A stretch of DNA of 32,500 bases from Bigelowiella natans CCMP2755 (taxonomy: Eukaryota > Cercozoa > Chlorarachniophyceae). Position numbers and translations under genes: made by a program. Under the pieces are notes generated by a model. It was not told the DNA's origin. It saw only the letters and a program-made list of their open reading frames with translations, and searched no databases. The stretch spans positions 1-32,500 of the forward strand of contig ADNK01001155.1 in NCBI GenBank assembly GCA_000320545.1, written 5' to 3'. Shown here piece by piece: positions 8,068 through 19,201 of this stretch; position 1 is the stretch's first letter, and every line of letters begins with the position of its first letter.

Positions 8068-8886
8068 ATGCGAGTCTTTTCACATGTCTTACTGCTATCC
8101 GCTCTCCTTTTCGTCGTAGTATGGCTACCACCTTCCTGGCCTCTCCTTGGGAGCCCACTTGCACGCTCCTACCCCAGTTCTTCCTCCGGGCCAGCTGCAG
8201 CGGCTAGAGCTTGTGGTGGCAGGCGTTGTGGCATTCTGTCTACGTGGACGTCGACGTCGATGTCGCCCCCCCGCATACAGACGACCCGAAGATCTTCATG
8301 CATAAAATCATCGCACTTCCCATCATCATCATCATCGTCGTCATCATCATCATCTACAACATCCACACCATCACCTGTAAAGAGAAGAGGCGCACTGAGC
8401 GCGTTCCTGGCTTTGGCAGCCGCAAAGACAGCTTCAGCTGGGTAAGATGAGCGAGAAGGAGAAGAGGAGGATTTAGAGGACGGAGAAATGGACTGACGAA
8501 CATGTTCTTCTCTAAAATTCAAATTTAGGCAATTGTTGGACTTTCGTCGGGAAGAGCTCAAAGGGGTGTGTGTGTTATTATTACACATGTCTTTGCCGTC
8601 GAGATTTTCCGTCGCTCATTTCAAACACATTATTCACACAACACAACAATTGCTTAGGTCGAAAAAAAATTGAAAGCGCTCGGCACCCCAACAGACTTGT
8701 CGCAGCTTTCTGTTGCTGACCTGACAGAGGACCAGCAAATCCTTTTGGCGGTATTATTGCAGTGAATAATACAGTTGACAAACATGTAACGTGTCTTTTT
8801 TTTTTTTAATCTCCCAGGAGAAGACAGTGCTGGATACATCGATAGACTTCTTAGAGTACCATTCATTCACTTTCAACTACATCTAG
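8068..8886 (+). CDS. Predicted plastid (thylakoid lumen?) protein, 190 aa, function unknown
   Basis: There are four exons: 8068-8441, 8529-8565, 8658-8750 and 8818-8886 (TAG). Phases agree at every junction, with GTAAGA, GTGTGT and GTATTA donors and pyrimidine-rich acceptors. Residues 1-34 look like a secretory signal peptide (MRVFSHVLLLSALLFVVVW core, then PLARS). Residues 35-100 are rich in Ser, Thr and Arg, partly encoded by a (TCA)n tract, as in transit peptides. Residues 106-124 read KRRGALSAFLALAAAKTASA: twin arginine, hydrophobic stretch and AxA cleavage site, the pattern of Tat-dependent lumen targeting. That leaves a mature protein of about 66 residues rich in Leu, Glu and Lys, ending FTFNYI. 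I do not recognise it. The targeting reading is inference from pattern. The gene might instead be longer, with exon 4 skipped and joined to downstream exons. Confidence 0.6.
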
Positions 8887-9248
8887 AACTCACCTCTTGT
8901 AGAATAATGAAATACTTTCTTTGCAAGCGACGTCTGAAGCTCAACTCTCGTAGAAAAACTTCTTTTTAAGCGAATGTTTGTATGCATTTCAATTTACAAA
9001 CTAGGGAAAATGGGCGGTATTTGCAGCAAGAAGTGAACAGGATAAAGGTGGAGTTTCATGCCGAAACAGCATTTTTACGCACCGTTATCTCGATTCGAAT
9101 TAGATAATAAAATGGAAGTGAGAGAGAGAGAGAGAGATTGGAGAGTAAATGCAAATGTAGGTTGCAAATCGTTGCAAAGATGAATATCATTTATTTCCTT
9201 CTCATCGTCAGTACCGTCATCATAATCCTGTTGTGATCAATGTTACAG
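8887..9248. other. Short space between the plastid-type gene and the VOC gene
   Basis: It contains a (GA)n run at 9119-9136. A possible 21-nt exon at 9031-9051 (QEVNRIK, GTGGAG donor, phase 0 at both ends) would fit directly before the first VOC exon. Otherwise I see nothing; it should include the VOC gene's promoter or 5' intron. Confidence 0.35.
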
Positions 9249-9304
9249 AATGGCGGCAAGTTTATGCAGCATATGGTTCTGAAAGTTCCCGACCTTGGTG
9301 AATA

Positions 9305-9385
<81 letters not shown>

Positions 9386-9910
9386 TATTTACTACTTAAT
9401 CGGAGAATGACTAATCGGCGTGCAATAATGGGGATAGCGCTATATTCTGCAACCAAACATCATCATCATTATTGCCCCCCCCCCTATCATCCACGTATGC
9501 TAAGATGGCCTATTTGTCCGGAATTGTGCTTCACTTGCTTATATCGTGCTTGCTCCTCCTCCTCCTCCTCCTCCTCCTCCTCCTCCTCCTCCTCCTAATT
9601 TTCCCACGATGGGTAGATAAAGAAATTAAATTTTGGACGAAAGGATACGGATTCAAGGTTCGTTTTCTTCTTTTTCGGCATGCGTAGCAGTAGTAGCAGG
9701 GGTAGTAGTAGTAGTAGTGACAAATGACAGAGCGATACCGACTTTACAGCCTATAATTGAGGCTACTTCCTATTGCTACTGGAATGAAATCCATTTTAAT
9801 TTTGTTACCGTTATCTTCGACTTCGGCCCGGAATAGAACCTCTGTACTGAGAATTGACAGCTGAGAGTGTGCACCGAGTTACAGTGTCTATTTGTGTTTT
9901 GTGTGTGTGA

Positions 9911-9968
<58 letters not shown>

Positions 9969-10356
9969 TATATTTGCTCATTAGAACGCTGAGGTTATGA
10001 ATGCGATTGGTCATCAGGTGGTGCGAGAGAGAATGGCTGGCGACAAAAGAACGGTAATGATATTTCACTGTCTCATCAATCCCAGCTTTAAGTGTCACAA
10101 ACATCACGTATTATTCTAGATAGAAGAAACCAACACAGAAAGGACAGAATTGAGATTGTATGAATCAAGAAGTAATGAAAGTTGATGAGATATTATCTTT
10201 TTTTCCTAGTATGAGATAAGAAAGAGCTTACATGCAGCTGCCAAAAAATGGTCTAATAATAAAGATCCTTAACTACCATACTCGCCATCCTTGTGCAGGC
10301 ATTCGTCGCAAACTCACCAGAGAGCTTGGAGCTTGAAGATGGTAGTGCAGGAGTAA

Positions 10357-10389
<33 letters not shown>

Positions 10390-10654
10390 AAGTAGTTGTA
10401 GCTGCTAATGTAGTAGTAGTAGCAGCAGCAGCAGCAGCAGATGGGTTATTATAGTAGCAAAAGAACAAAAGTGATTGCGCCAGTATCTCTTCGCTGAATA
10501 CAAATGATGGATCAACACATGCACGTCTTTGAGCGTACTGCTCACATCAAATGTCCCCATTCAAAAAGGGCCATCGGATGGCTTTACATTTTTTTCTTTT
10601 CTTATTGCGACGAATTCCTCTACACGTGACACACCGACAGCGTCCATTTCAATA

Positions 10655-10694
<40 letters not shown>

Positions 10695-11289
10695 CTCTTG
10701 ACGAACGAAGGGGGGGCCTTTGCTCTTGAGCTTGTCGAAACAAAGCAACCAGGTTGTTGTGTTTTTTTAAGGAAACAATGGAAGCACAAACCTAGAGTGA
10801 TATGTACCAGGATGACTATGATGAGTAGTGCTATCGATGATGAGGCGAATTCCGTGTCTACCCAACTCTTACTCACACACCACTGAGTTTGGGGGGGGGG
10901 GGGGTTGTGTGTGTCGTATCGTTACTAAAAGCACATAATTTTATGACTATTATCGTAATGGATACTCCACATTGTATCAGTGAATGTGGGTGATGGCCTC
11001 GCCTACATGCAGTTGCGAGTAGGAGACACCCCGAGACTCTCGGATCTCGTTCAGGCACTGCCACCACCATCATCATCATTATCATAATTATCACTCTCTC
11101 TCTCTCTCTCTCTCTCTCCTCTCTCTCTCCCTCTCTACACACACACATACACACATATCAAATATTTATATAAATAAATTCCAATTGTCTCAGTCCTTCT
11201 CTCATTCCTCCAGGTCGGCAAAATTGACTTCGCATATGGATTTCTTCAGACAACGTTTGTGCTTTCTTTCATACGATAGCAACAATAAC

Positions 11290-11365
<76 letters not shown>

Positions 11366-11661
11366 TTCAAAAGCTACAATACAGTATTAAATACTTTCGC
11401 ATAAAAAAATAACAGTCTTTGGAATACATAAATCGATTGTTATTGTAGATGTTGTTGATGTCGTTGTTAATGTTTTTTGGGACAAATCTATCGGTCTTCT
11501 CTTTACCTCTAATAGAGCTATCCTATTCCCCCCCCTCCCCCACCAACCCCTCTTCTACATCCCACCCAAAATCTAGCTCTCCTGCTGGCTACAAAGTCAA
11601 TTTATACGTCGGTGAAGCAAGGTAAAGACAGAGTAGAGATGATGTAAAGAACAACAATAAG

Positions 11662-11692
<31 letters not shown>

Positions 11693-12086
11693 CTCGAAAG
11701 AACAAAAGAGAAAGTCACTATGTTCTTTATTAAAAATATATTCAAATGAAATAAGGAGAAGGGATGGGCAAAATCATATAATTTTCATCATAGTAGTGGT
11801 TAACGTATTTCCTACTACTATTAGTGCCCTTCTATTCTCCTTCTCTTTCTTTCATCTATTCTTTTCCGTTTTTGTTTACCCCCCTCTCCCCCACCTCTAA
11901 TGCTAACAGACGAGATCCGTTTGAGCTCATCGGTAAACACAGAGATGAGAATGAGGAGTGCGCAGAGCTGCCCTGTTGTCAGCGAAAACGGATGATGCTG
12001 TCTTTATTGTTTGCACCCCTCGTCAGTCGTCAATCTTCATCACCACAAGAACCAAAGCCACATCCCGAGTCATCGTCACAATCCCT

Positions 12087-12128
<42 letters not shown>

Positions 12129-13368
12129 GTCATCATCATATCATCACCCTTTTCTTAGCCCTTCGAGTTTCGGACATCGACTCTGCTTCAGACTTCTATC
12201 AAAACGCTTTGGTTCGTATTGTGGGATGAAGACGAGGGGGGGGGGGAGAGAGAGAGGGAGGACAAACATCACAACACAGTATCTCTCGCCACTTCGTGGC
12301 ACTCCGCCTCTCTACTCTATGACGATTTCGAAATGTATGAACGATGGCGAGCGCAAGTCAGTTGGCGATAACCTTCTCGTGGTGATAAACAACAACAACA
12401 ACAACCAGGGAATGAGAGAGGTGGAACTTCCTGTCGCTGAAAAGTACACAGACGCTTACGGTCCTCTCTATGGTTTTGGAGGTACGGCGACCACTGAAGC
12501 ATGCATATATCCACACCAAAAACATCGAAGGACAACAGTGCGTAGACGAGCTGCTACCTACATCGGAACGGAGAATGTCACCAACTAAAAAACTGACAAA
12601 CGGGCTGTGTTTTGTCAGGCTTGCTTCGCAAAGAATTTGAGCGTGTAGATGTCTTCAAACCACAGCCGCCAAAGGTACCCCCTCCCCCCTCCCCCCCACC
12701 CCTCTAATTAATCTCCCATTTCGGGAGCAGGGGTCATTCTGAAGAGTGAAGCATGAATTTGCCTGGCCTACCTAGTTAAGTGGTGTTGTAGTTGCTGATG
12801 CTCCGCGTTGTTTCTGGGGTGCGTACTTCTGGCAAGATTCCATCCCCCCCCCCCTCATGATGCTTTCCTATCTGCCTGATGCTGCCTACTTGTAGGGGTC
12901 ACGCTATTTCTGTTACGGGAAGAATGAGAACATGACTATGGGGGTAAGTATCATCGTGGTCTTTGTCAGGATGCTAGGTGTTGTGCAGGAAACACGCGCA
13001 CACAAGAAACATCAGTTGTCATGTGTATGGATGTATTTATGACGAGCTATGGCTAGTGCGTCTCATCCTTACTGCAATCGATGCTGTCGTTGTTCTTTAT
13101 TATGATAGGTTCTATTGATTCCTCAATCTGCAGCATGCAATGTAGGCGCCATCGATATCCCTAGTGGTAGTAGCTGAACACAGAACAATAGCAGCATTTA
13201 GTACTACTTTCGAGGTGGTAGTAGCACGCGATAACAACGGCGATGATGATGAAGAAGAAGAAGATAATGATGATAGTAGATGAGACTTGACCACATCATC
13301 CATTAAACTATATAAACGCCACCGCTCCCAGATACCAACTTGATACTAGCAGCAACAACAATCACACT

Positions 13369-13400
<32 letters not shown>

Positions 13401-13787
13401 TCCTTGTCGTTGTTGTCCAATCTTCATTTGCTGCTTCTTCTTCTTCTTCTTGCCTCAGGCGCTCCTATTGAGAAGGGCGATGGGTTCGGCAAATTCGCTA
13501 TCCTCACCAACGACGTTCAAAAGGATCGAACGAAGATAGAGGTGGTAGGAGGAGGGGGGGGAGGGGGGGGGGGTAGACGACAGGAGGGAGAAGGGAGGAG
13601 CAGTAGTAGAAGAGGAGAAAGAAGATTTGCTTTGCAATCATCCTGTAATATTGTGAGAGGCGCTGCTAGCTGCTAGTTTTATTGCTACGTACAACGCTAA
13701 TTATGCTAAGATAAGTACGGACTGCTGCTGCTGCTACCCATGTAGTAGTACACGCAAACAAGGAGGGTTGGGTTAGAGGAAAGGGTG

Positions 13788-13834
<47 letters not shown>

Positions 13835-13989
13835 TCATGTTTTTGCCCCCGCCCCCCTTCACACAGTGCGCATATTGTTCATATGGTCAATTGTTCGCAG
13901 AGTTTTACGCCTCTCAAGCCTGGAGGAGCTCGGCCCACTCTTGGGTTGTACTTACTCCTGCTATTACTACTACTACTATTACTACTACA

Positions 13990-14021
<32 letters not shown>

Positions 14022-15555
14022 CAATGCCACTACTACAAAATAAGAGATGAAGGAGAAGAAGAAGGTGATGATGGTCAGGGCGATGATGGTGGAGGTGGTG
14101 GTAGTGGTGTGAGAGAGTGTTTACCACGACGATGCCGATGGCAGTGTGACAGGGAATGACACCTGAGAAGGCGACAGCGATTTCGTATTGACTTTATTCC
14201 ATATTTTTGTGCTTGGCGACGTGGCTCATGGTAAAGCTTCTCCGGGGAGGTGAAAGGGGTTAGCTTGAAGACTCCTGGAGGCGGTGGCACTAAGGTCTTT
14301 GTCCTCGATACTACTTACTGCTACTACTACTACTACTACTACTACTGCTAATAATGATAGTCCACAGGAAAAGAGAAAGAAAAATGAGAATAAGAAAACA
14401 GGGTCAGGGATGGGGGAACGAATACAGTAGAAATGGTGCTTGTAGTAGCAAAGACAGAAAGTTAAGTGTAGGTCTTGTAGCTGCACTTTTATTTATGTTT
14501 GGGTAGAGATGTAGCGTCAAACAGCCAAGAGATCTGTGCCATCATCATCCCGTCTGCGTATTGAGTTGGAGCAGAGTATCAATGACAACTCGCTGAATAT
14601 GTGCTTTCGCTTAAAATTTCAGGTTTCAGTATTCGGTGACCTCGACGGGTAAAATTTAAAAATGCTTCCTTCAATTTTTTAAGATGCGCCTTTTTTCGTG
14701 GGACGAATCAGTCTTTTTCCTAGAGATAAAATTGACGCACAAAGACTTCGAGCTGAAGATATTCTCTTTCGTTCTTGAACTGTTCTATGATAAACAATGC
14801 AGCTATCAAGGGGTGTGGGTTGATTACCAAGATTTTGAGAACGAGCAGCCTGTTCCGCCAAAACCAACGGTATAGCAACTTTATTTATATGGATATCTTG
14901 AATGTATTCTTCCTGTCTTTGTCTGTTTCCGGGGTGGCCTCTCCCCACTGAGCATAGCCGCACAAGTTTCTACTTCTCAATGGAAGCTTAGAGCGATAAT
15001 TATTTTTTAACAGTACGATGATAGTGATGATGCAATAGTCACATGTACTCTTGTGCAATTATAAGATATGAAATACTCTCCCAACCTTAACGCACGCTAT
15101 TTGCATTATTGTCTTTCCCAGTCGCTTGTGGCAGAATTTGAGGAGGCAATGGTATTATTTATTCTCCAATTCCTTTTAGTATAATAATGTGCAGTATCAG
15201 TGGATAAGCGGTGTCGGCTTCTAATCTCAATATTTCCCCAAATAAGCTCTGATCATTGTGAATTGATATCACAGCTGGCGGCCAACAAAGAAGCTTCTAT
15301 TCAAAAGGTCATTGGTTCATGAAGTTATCAATAAAGAGTATCGTGAGCGCACAATGGAATTTAGCAAACATACAATTACGTTCATTTGGCGACGATAACA
15401 TGGCATGGACTAGTAGGCACCCCTTGGGACGGACTCATAGTAATCATTCTCATTTCTTGCAATTTAAAATTCAGAAAGCAGCTCAAATGGAAGAGTATGA
15501 GGCACTTGGGGACGCAGTTAGGTCAGGGTCAGGATCAGGGTACGTTGGCATGTGA
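9249..15555 (+). CDS. Double-VOC (glyoxalase-superfamily, GLOD4-like) protein, about 20 exons
   Basis: Exons: 9249-9297, 9617-9657, 10018-10053, 10299-10341, 10981-11048, 11214-11254, 11577-11621, 11910-11932, 12159-12211, 12280-12481, 12619-12674, 12896-12943, 13109-13141, 13473-13541, 14250-14294, 14623-14648, 14684-14869, 15122-15151, 15275-15307, 15475-15555 (TGA). About 400 aa; the first ATG in frame is 9264, though an upstream exon may exist. VOC domain 1 spans about residues 4-105 (QHMVLKVPDLDKEIKFWTKG, then TSPAGYKVNLYV). Domain 2 starts at RDPFELIALRVSDID with FYQNAL and ends near DLDG (about 292). The tail (LVAEFEEAMLAANK) resembles the C-terminal part of GLOD4. Of the four metal ligands of glyoxalase I, His8 and a Glu in LELED remain; the later His and Glu positions are Tyr/Ala and Asn. 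Phases agree everywhere except 14648/14684, which is off by one base. Exons 14 and 15 use the second of two nearby AGs to keep phase. Confidence 0.8.
9309..9383. repeat. (CA)n and (TA)n microsatellites
   Basis: A CA run (9309-9340) is followed by a TA run (9347-9383), beginning 11 bases after the donor of VOC intron 1. Confidence 0.95.
9551..9596. repeat. (CTC)n microsatellite
   Basis: A run of about 15 CTC units lies near the 3' end of VOC intron 1, just before the acceptor at 9616, and may serve as part of its pyrimidine tract. Confidence 0.95.
9901..9965. repeat. (GT)n-(GA)n compound microsatellite
   Basis: A GT run (9901-9931) passes directly into a GA run (9931-9965) in VOC intron 2. 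Confidence 0.95.
10355..10389. repeat. (AGT)n microsatellite
   Basis: The trinucleotide run starts about 13 bases after the donor GTAGTGCAG of VOC intron 4 and looks like an expansion of the donor words themselves. Confidence 0.95.
10657..10692. repeat. (TG)n microsatellite
   Basis: A dinucleotide run of about 17 units within the longest-spaced part of VOC intron 4 (10342-10980). Confidence 0.95.
11093..11136. repeat. (TC)n microsatellite
   Basis: It lies in VOC intron 5, about 45 bases after the donor at 11049, preceded by a short ATC run. Confidence 0.95.
11290..11364. repeat. (AC)n and (GA)n microsatellites
   Basis: An AC run (11290-11325) and a GA run (11327-11364) lie about 35 bases after the donor of VOC intron 6. 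Confidence 0.95.
11662..11693. repeat. (AAC)n microsatellite
   Basis: It starts about 40 bases after the donor at 11622 in VOC intron 7. Confidence 0.95.
12087..12139. repeat. (TCA)n microsatellite
   Basis: It lies in VOC intron 8 and ends about 20 bases before the acceptor at 12158. Confidence 0.95.
13369..13400. repeat. (ATC)n microsatellite
   Basis: It lies in VOC intron 13, followed by a CTT run leading to the acceptor. Confidence 0.95.
13790..13833. repeat. (GA)n microsatellite
   Basis: A dinucleotide run in VOC intron 14 (13542-14249). Confidence 0.95.
13963..14022. repeat. (TAC)n microsatellite
   Basis: A trinucleotide run of about 18 units with two interruptions in VOC intron 14. 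Confidence 0.95.
14319..14346. repeat. (TAC)n microsatellite
   Basis: It starts about 24 bases after the donor at 14295 in VOC intron 15. Confidence 0.95.
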
Positions 15556-16462
<907 letters not shown>

Positions 16463-17798
16463 CTACGTAAGATCAAGCTCATCTGTTTTGACTGTTTTCT
16501 TCAAAGATTCCTGAATGACAACGAGAACGTCAACAGTCCAGTCGTCAATTGCCTTCCTTTTGTTCAATTGCCGCACAGCTTGCTTGTATTCCTTTTCGTT
16601 TCCTTCCTCGACCAACGGAATGATATCCTGAAAATATTCACAGTAGCTTTTAACTTAGAAGTACTATTAGTCGTATACGTAACATAAACTACGATAGACG
16701 TACAGGAATACTATCATGGTCGAATCAATCTCTATGCTACTTTTTCATTACATGTAGCAATGTACCTCTAGAAATTTACACTCAGGAGTATCACCAAAAT
16801 CTGCATTAAGATCCTTGTAGTTCTCTACGCTTGACGGCACGTTTTTAATATCCTGGAAATATCACGTGGTTGTGATCACGATGATAGACGACTTAATAAT
16901 GTTTAAATACCCCTGAATCTGCGCCGTGCGCCAATAGGCAGAGTCCTGCTTTGAAGAAGTAGCCAACTACGCTACGTCTCAACAATCTGTTATCTAATGA
17001 ATCTCCTGAAACTTTTTCGTATAATTTGACTGCTTCTAACCACTTGGGCTTTTTGCATTTGGCGTATAGGTCGGCCGTTCTTAAGAGTTGATGATTGGCA
17101 TTTCTAATATTATTGTAATTGTAAGAAATGAATCCGAGTGTTAAAATCGGAATAGAGCAGCAATTATCAAATCGGAATGTGGACATATACTTACGTTGGC
17201 TGGTCAGATGATAGGTAAAAGTGCGAGCTTTGCTTAAAAGCTTTTGCTGCTTCCTCATATTTGGATTCCTTTTCCAATATTTCTCCCATCTCTTTGCATA
17301 ATCTTGCCGCTGTCGAATCGCGTGGACGGGGTCGATCCGTAAACGCTTGAATTGCCAGGTTATAGGCGGCAAGTGCTTCTGTAAGATGTAGGAATACACA
17401 CTAAGTCATCTTCAGATCATTGCATAATTTTGATCGCAGACCAAACCTTTCGTTGAAACTTTCTTCAAACATTTCCCTGCTTCCATGTATGAGTTTGCAT
17501 CCTCGTGGCTACCCGCTGATTTGAACAGTTCTCCGGATTTGATATACGTATCCCCAGCCAATTTCCCTGCAACCATACATAGTTTACTCGATGGCATTTA
17601 CAAAGAATGTTTATCAGACTGCAATCGAAATTTTATAAGCTCACATTCGCCTCCGGTCTTGTACTGATTGGCGGCCGCCACGTAGAGCTCAGCAGCATCT
17701 TCCTCTTTCTGCTGCTTCGGGGTAAACAGGGACCACGCCGCCAGCTTTTTTTCAGCTTCTTTAATTTTAGCTTCGGCTTTTTTGCTGAACATATCCAT
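16463..17798 (-). CDS. NAPA: Alpha-SNAP (Sec17-type NSF attachment protein), 300 aa
   Basis: There are six exons: 17645-17798, 17447-17566, 17195-17378, 16911-17103, 16766-16852 and 16463-16627 (TAG). All five introns (58-138 bp) are GT-AG and phase-consistent, and the sum is exactly 301 codons, close to the usual length of about 295 aa. Alpha-SNAP binds assembled SNARE bundles and recruits NSF, which takes them apart after membrane fusion. The order matches the family: N-terminal MDMFSKKAEAKIKEAEKKLA, TPR-like helical repeats (AAELYVAAANQYK; SYMEAGKCLKKV; AARLCKEMGEILEKE; HFYLSS), the LYEKV and YFFKAGLCLL region, a DDWTVDVLV segment, and a C-terminal DELDLT with the penultimate Leu that stimulates NSF. 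Nothing essential looks missing. A CTTGCAG upstream of the ATG may end a 5'UTR intron. The gene is divergent from the remodeller at 19202. Confidence 0.96.
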
Positions 17799-19201
17799 GA
17801 GGGCTGGTGGTTGCGTCCCTCTGCAAGGTGGTGTTGGAATGTAATAAGAAAGCTCAGTATGTCAGACTAATTCCTCCTCACTATGATGCCTTCTATCTGT
17901 AAAAGGAGGACATTTTACATATTTATCGTCACGATATTGTGTCATCATGTATTTTCCCAGATCTTTTGAACGAACTTCCAGAACATATATACCTTATGAC
18001 GCAAGACCAAAGAAGGGAACACACAGAATGTAATCTCTCGGGAGTCTCACATACACAGGAAAGTACATATTCGCCGAGGAGTTATTTTCGCTGGCAAATG
18101 AGATTTTGGTTCATGGGTTTTGGCAAGGAGTAAGGCCCTTGTTTTGGTGAAATGACACTGGGGACCGATTTTTCCCGTATCGCACGTGACTGCCTCCCTA
18201 CATTTTACAAACAGGTGTTGTTTCCCGCTTTTACATCTTACGAAAAGATAATTTATTACACTTTATTTAATCGGATGTACATTCTCTGGGAGGAATTTAG
18301 CTGAAAACACCACGATCTGCGGCGGGCTTACAATTGCTTGATCTCAAACAGATCCATAGGGATATACAAAACGCCGAATGCTATATGAATAAGACAAAAT
18401 ATTACCTTTGTCGTAATTTATAAAAGGCAAGCATTTTTGAAATTTATTCTACTAGTGTACTGCGCCCGCCTTCTTTGCGTGCGATTGCGCCCAGGAGGTT
18501 AGGTGAAGCTCGTCCCCACCCGCCCTTTTACCACCTACAGTGGAGGTAAATTTGAGTATTTTCGCGCCAAACTCCTCACAGCTTTACTCTAACTTATGAG
18601 GATATCAAAAATGTATCTTTTGTCCGAAACGGGTCATTTTTGGCCATGTGAGCCCTCTTTGAAGTTTGGGGAAATTAAACCTGAGGAAATTTTCACTGCA
18701 GACATAGAACTTGCCTGCCGTAGCGTCCAGAGTGTTAATTGAACAGCTCTTTCACATATTCATCGTTTAGGATTATCATTAATTTTGACGAGGATGGATT
18801 TGGGAGTTCGTCAATGAGATCGATAGGATTGAAAGGTGGGAATAGTTAACGTGTTTTCCTAGTTTATTTCAGTATTAGTAGCAACAATCTTCCCAGCCAA
18901 TGAAAAGAGTTTTTTTGGCTTCTTTGACATAACTATGCGGTGATCTTCCAATATACTCACAAACCCTACGATTCCCAGGGGTGATGACAGCAATTTGCCG
19001 ATTTACAGTGCCGTATTTTATTCATTTCACCTGCATGAATGCGTAAATGTAGCAAATCAGTTGCGTCACAAATGTGTTGATTGCCTTTTTGGCAATACAA
19101 CAACATACTGATCTTCCGATTGTGTTGTGCCATATCAGGACGTAGAAAATCCAGACTTAGATCCGACATAAAGCACTGTTAGCTTGCTACCACTGCGCGC
19201 A
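17799..19201. other. Divergent upstream region between alpha-SNAP and the remodeller gene
   Basis: About 1.4 kb without a recognisable gene. Short open frames on both strands (for example 17939-18133 and 18966-19169) show no family features or matching splice sites. One perfect E2F-type site is at 18559-18571. Confidence 0.45.
18559..18571 (+). promoter_or_regulatory. Candidate E2F/DP binding site
   Basis: TTTTCGCGCCAAA contains the textbook E2F consensus TTTSGCGC and its full-length TTTCGCGCCAAA form. It lies 630 bp upstream of the remodeller start, in a space shared with alpha-SNAP. Binding is inferred from the motif only. Confidence 0.35.

Noticed and set aside
11910-11932. Reading of VOC exon 8 as DEIRLSS after a donor at 11612
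   Set aside because: The donor at 11622 gives GEARRDPFELIALRVSD, which matches the inter-domain strand of GLOD4-type proteins and fixes the phase of the next exon.
11824-12588. 254-codon open frame with Ser-rich repeat
   Set aside because: It mixes three real VOC exons in their own phases with intron microsatellites; the splice-consistent reading explains the coding signal.
12087-14346. Regularly repeated short units that could suggest a CRISPR-like array
   Set aside because: They are plain di- and trinucleotide microsatellites without spacers.
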